The notes under the pieces: generated by a model
Told to the model about the DNA's origin: nothing
The model's database searches: none
What the model saw: only the letters and a program-made list of their open reading frames with translations
Shown here: positions 5,091 to 5,325 of the stretch, piece after piece
How the letters are laid out: every line of letters begins with the position of its first letter
How positions within the stretch are numbered: the stretch's first letter is position 1
Position numbers and translations under genes: made by a program
NCBI GenBank assembly: GCA_031396505.1
Contig: JANNKX010000410.1
Coordinates: forward strand, 1-5,325
DNA from: JAAFHS01 sp031396505
GTDB taxonomy: Bacteria > Pseudomonadota > Alphaproteobacteria > Rhodobacterales > Rhodobacteraceae
DNA: 5,325 nt
Direction: 5' to 3'

Positions 5091-5325
5091 TCAGATTGCC
5101 ATTGCATCCTGTGCCGTGATGGTTGGCAGCCCCAAGGCCACCCCCACCGCCGCATAGGTCAACTTGCCTGCATGCGTGTTCAGCCCCGCCAGCAGATGCT
5201 TGTCATCCGCACAGGCCCGCTTCCACCCTTTGTCCGCCAAGGCCAGCATGAACGGCATCGTCGCATTGCCCAAGGCCAGCGTCGATGTCCGCGCCACCGC
5301 CCCCGGCATGTTGGCCACACAGTAA
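5091..5325 (-). CDS. ald: alanine dehydrogenase, C-terminal part (5' end beyond window)
   Basis: The last 77 residues of an NAD-dependent L-alanine dehydrogenase, the cytoplasmic enzyme that reversibly converts L-alanine to pyruvate and ammonium. The visible part contains CVANMPGAVARTST near the left edge of the protein fragment, NATMPFMLALADKGW, and GLNTHAGKLTYAAVGVALGLP, all in the order and spacing of the family's C-terminus. The asparagine-methionine-proline segment belongs to the conserved region near the active site; the nucleotide-binding Rossmann domain lies outside the window. The frame continues open to the window edge, and there is no sign of truncation. The stop at 5091-5093 is followed by a GC-rich hairpin. 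It is convergent with the small membrane protein gene, so no shared regulation is implied. Confidence 0.94.
   Translation of the reverse strand, partial: YCVANMPGAVARTSTLALGNATMPFMLALADKGWKRACADDKHLLAGLNTHAGKLTYAAVGVALGLPTITAQDAMAI

Overview
The window looks like a chromosomal segment of a GC-rich alphaproteobacterium, probably a marine Rhodobacterales (Roseobacter-group) species. This is inferred from base composition, the style of the proteins (Tat-exported PhoX, nu-class GST, short MscL, alanine dehydrogenase) and an alphaproteobacterial-style Pho box; no rRNA or other phylogenetic marker is present. Six genes are supported, two of them cut by the window edges, plus a seventh small membrane-protein gene whose family I cannot name.

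Left part (1-794): the 3' part of an Imm70-like immunity-protein gene on the plus strand, then about 430 bases without a convincing gene that contain several GC-rich inverted repeats. Middle (751-3477): two minus-strand genes, a nu-class glutathione S-transferase-like protein and a PhoX-type alkaline phosphatase. They are not a simple operon: the 85-base gap between them carries three 7-base Pho-box units at an 11-base period, ten bases upstream of a possible -10 hexamer, so phoX appears to have its own phosphate-starvation promoter.

Right part (3478-5325): mscL on the plus strand runs into a strong bidirectional terminator shared with a convergent tetR-family gene. The tetR gene and a 126-residue four-helix membrane protein gene are divergent, and the gap between them holds two near-identical 18-base palindromes, the likely TetR operators. 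One overlaps a predicted tetR promoter whose start point falls at or next to the ATG, suggesting a leaderless, autoregulated repressor. The membrane gene is convergent with the 3' end of alanine dehydrogenase (ald), across a second GC-rich hairpin.

The genes mostly form separate transcription units: phosphate scavenging (phoX), thiol/redox or detoxification (GST), osmotic safety valve (mscL), a self-contained repressor-membrane protein pair, and alanine catabolism (ald). The least described elements are the tetR/membrane-protein module with its paired operators and the isolated Imm70-like gene. No CRISPR array, tRNA, rRNA or complete insertion sequence was seen.
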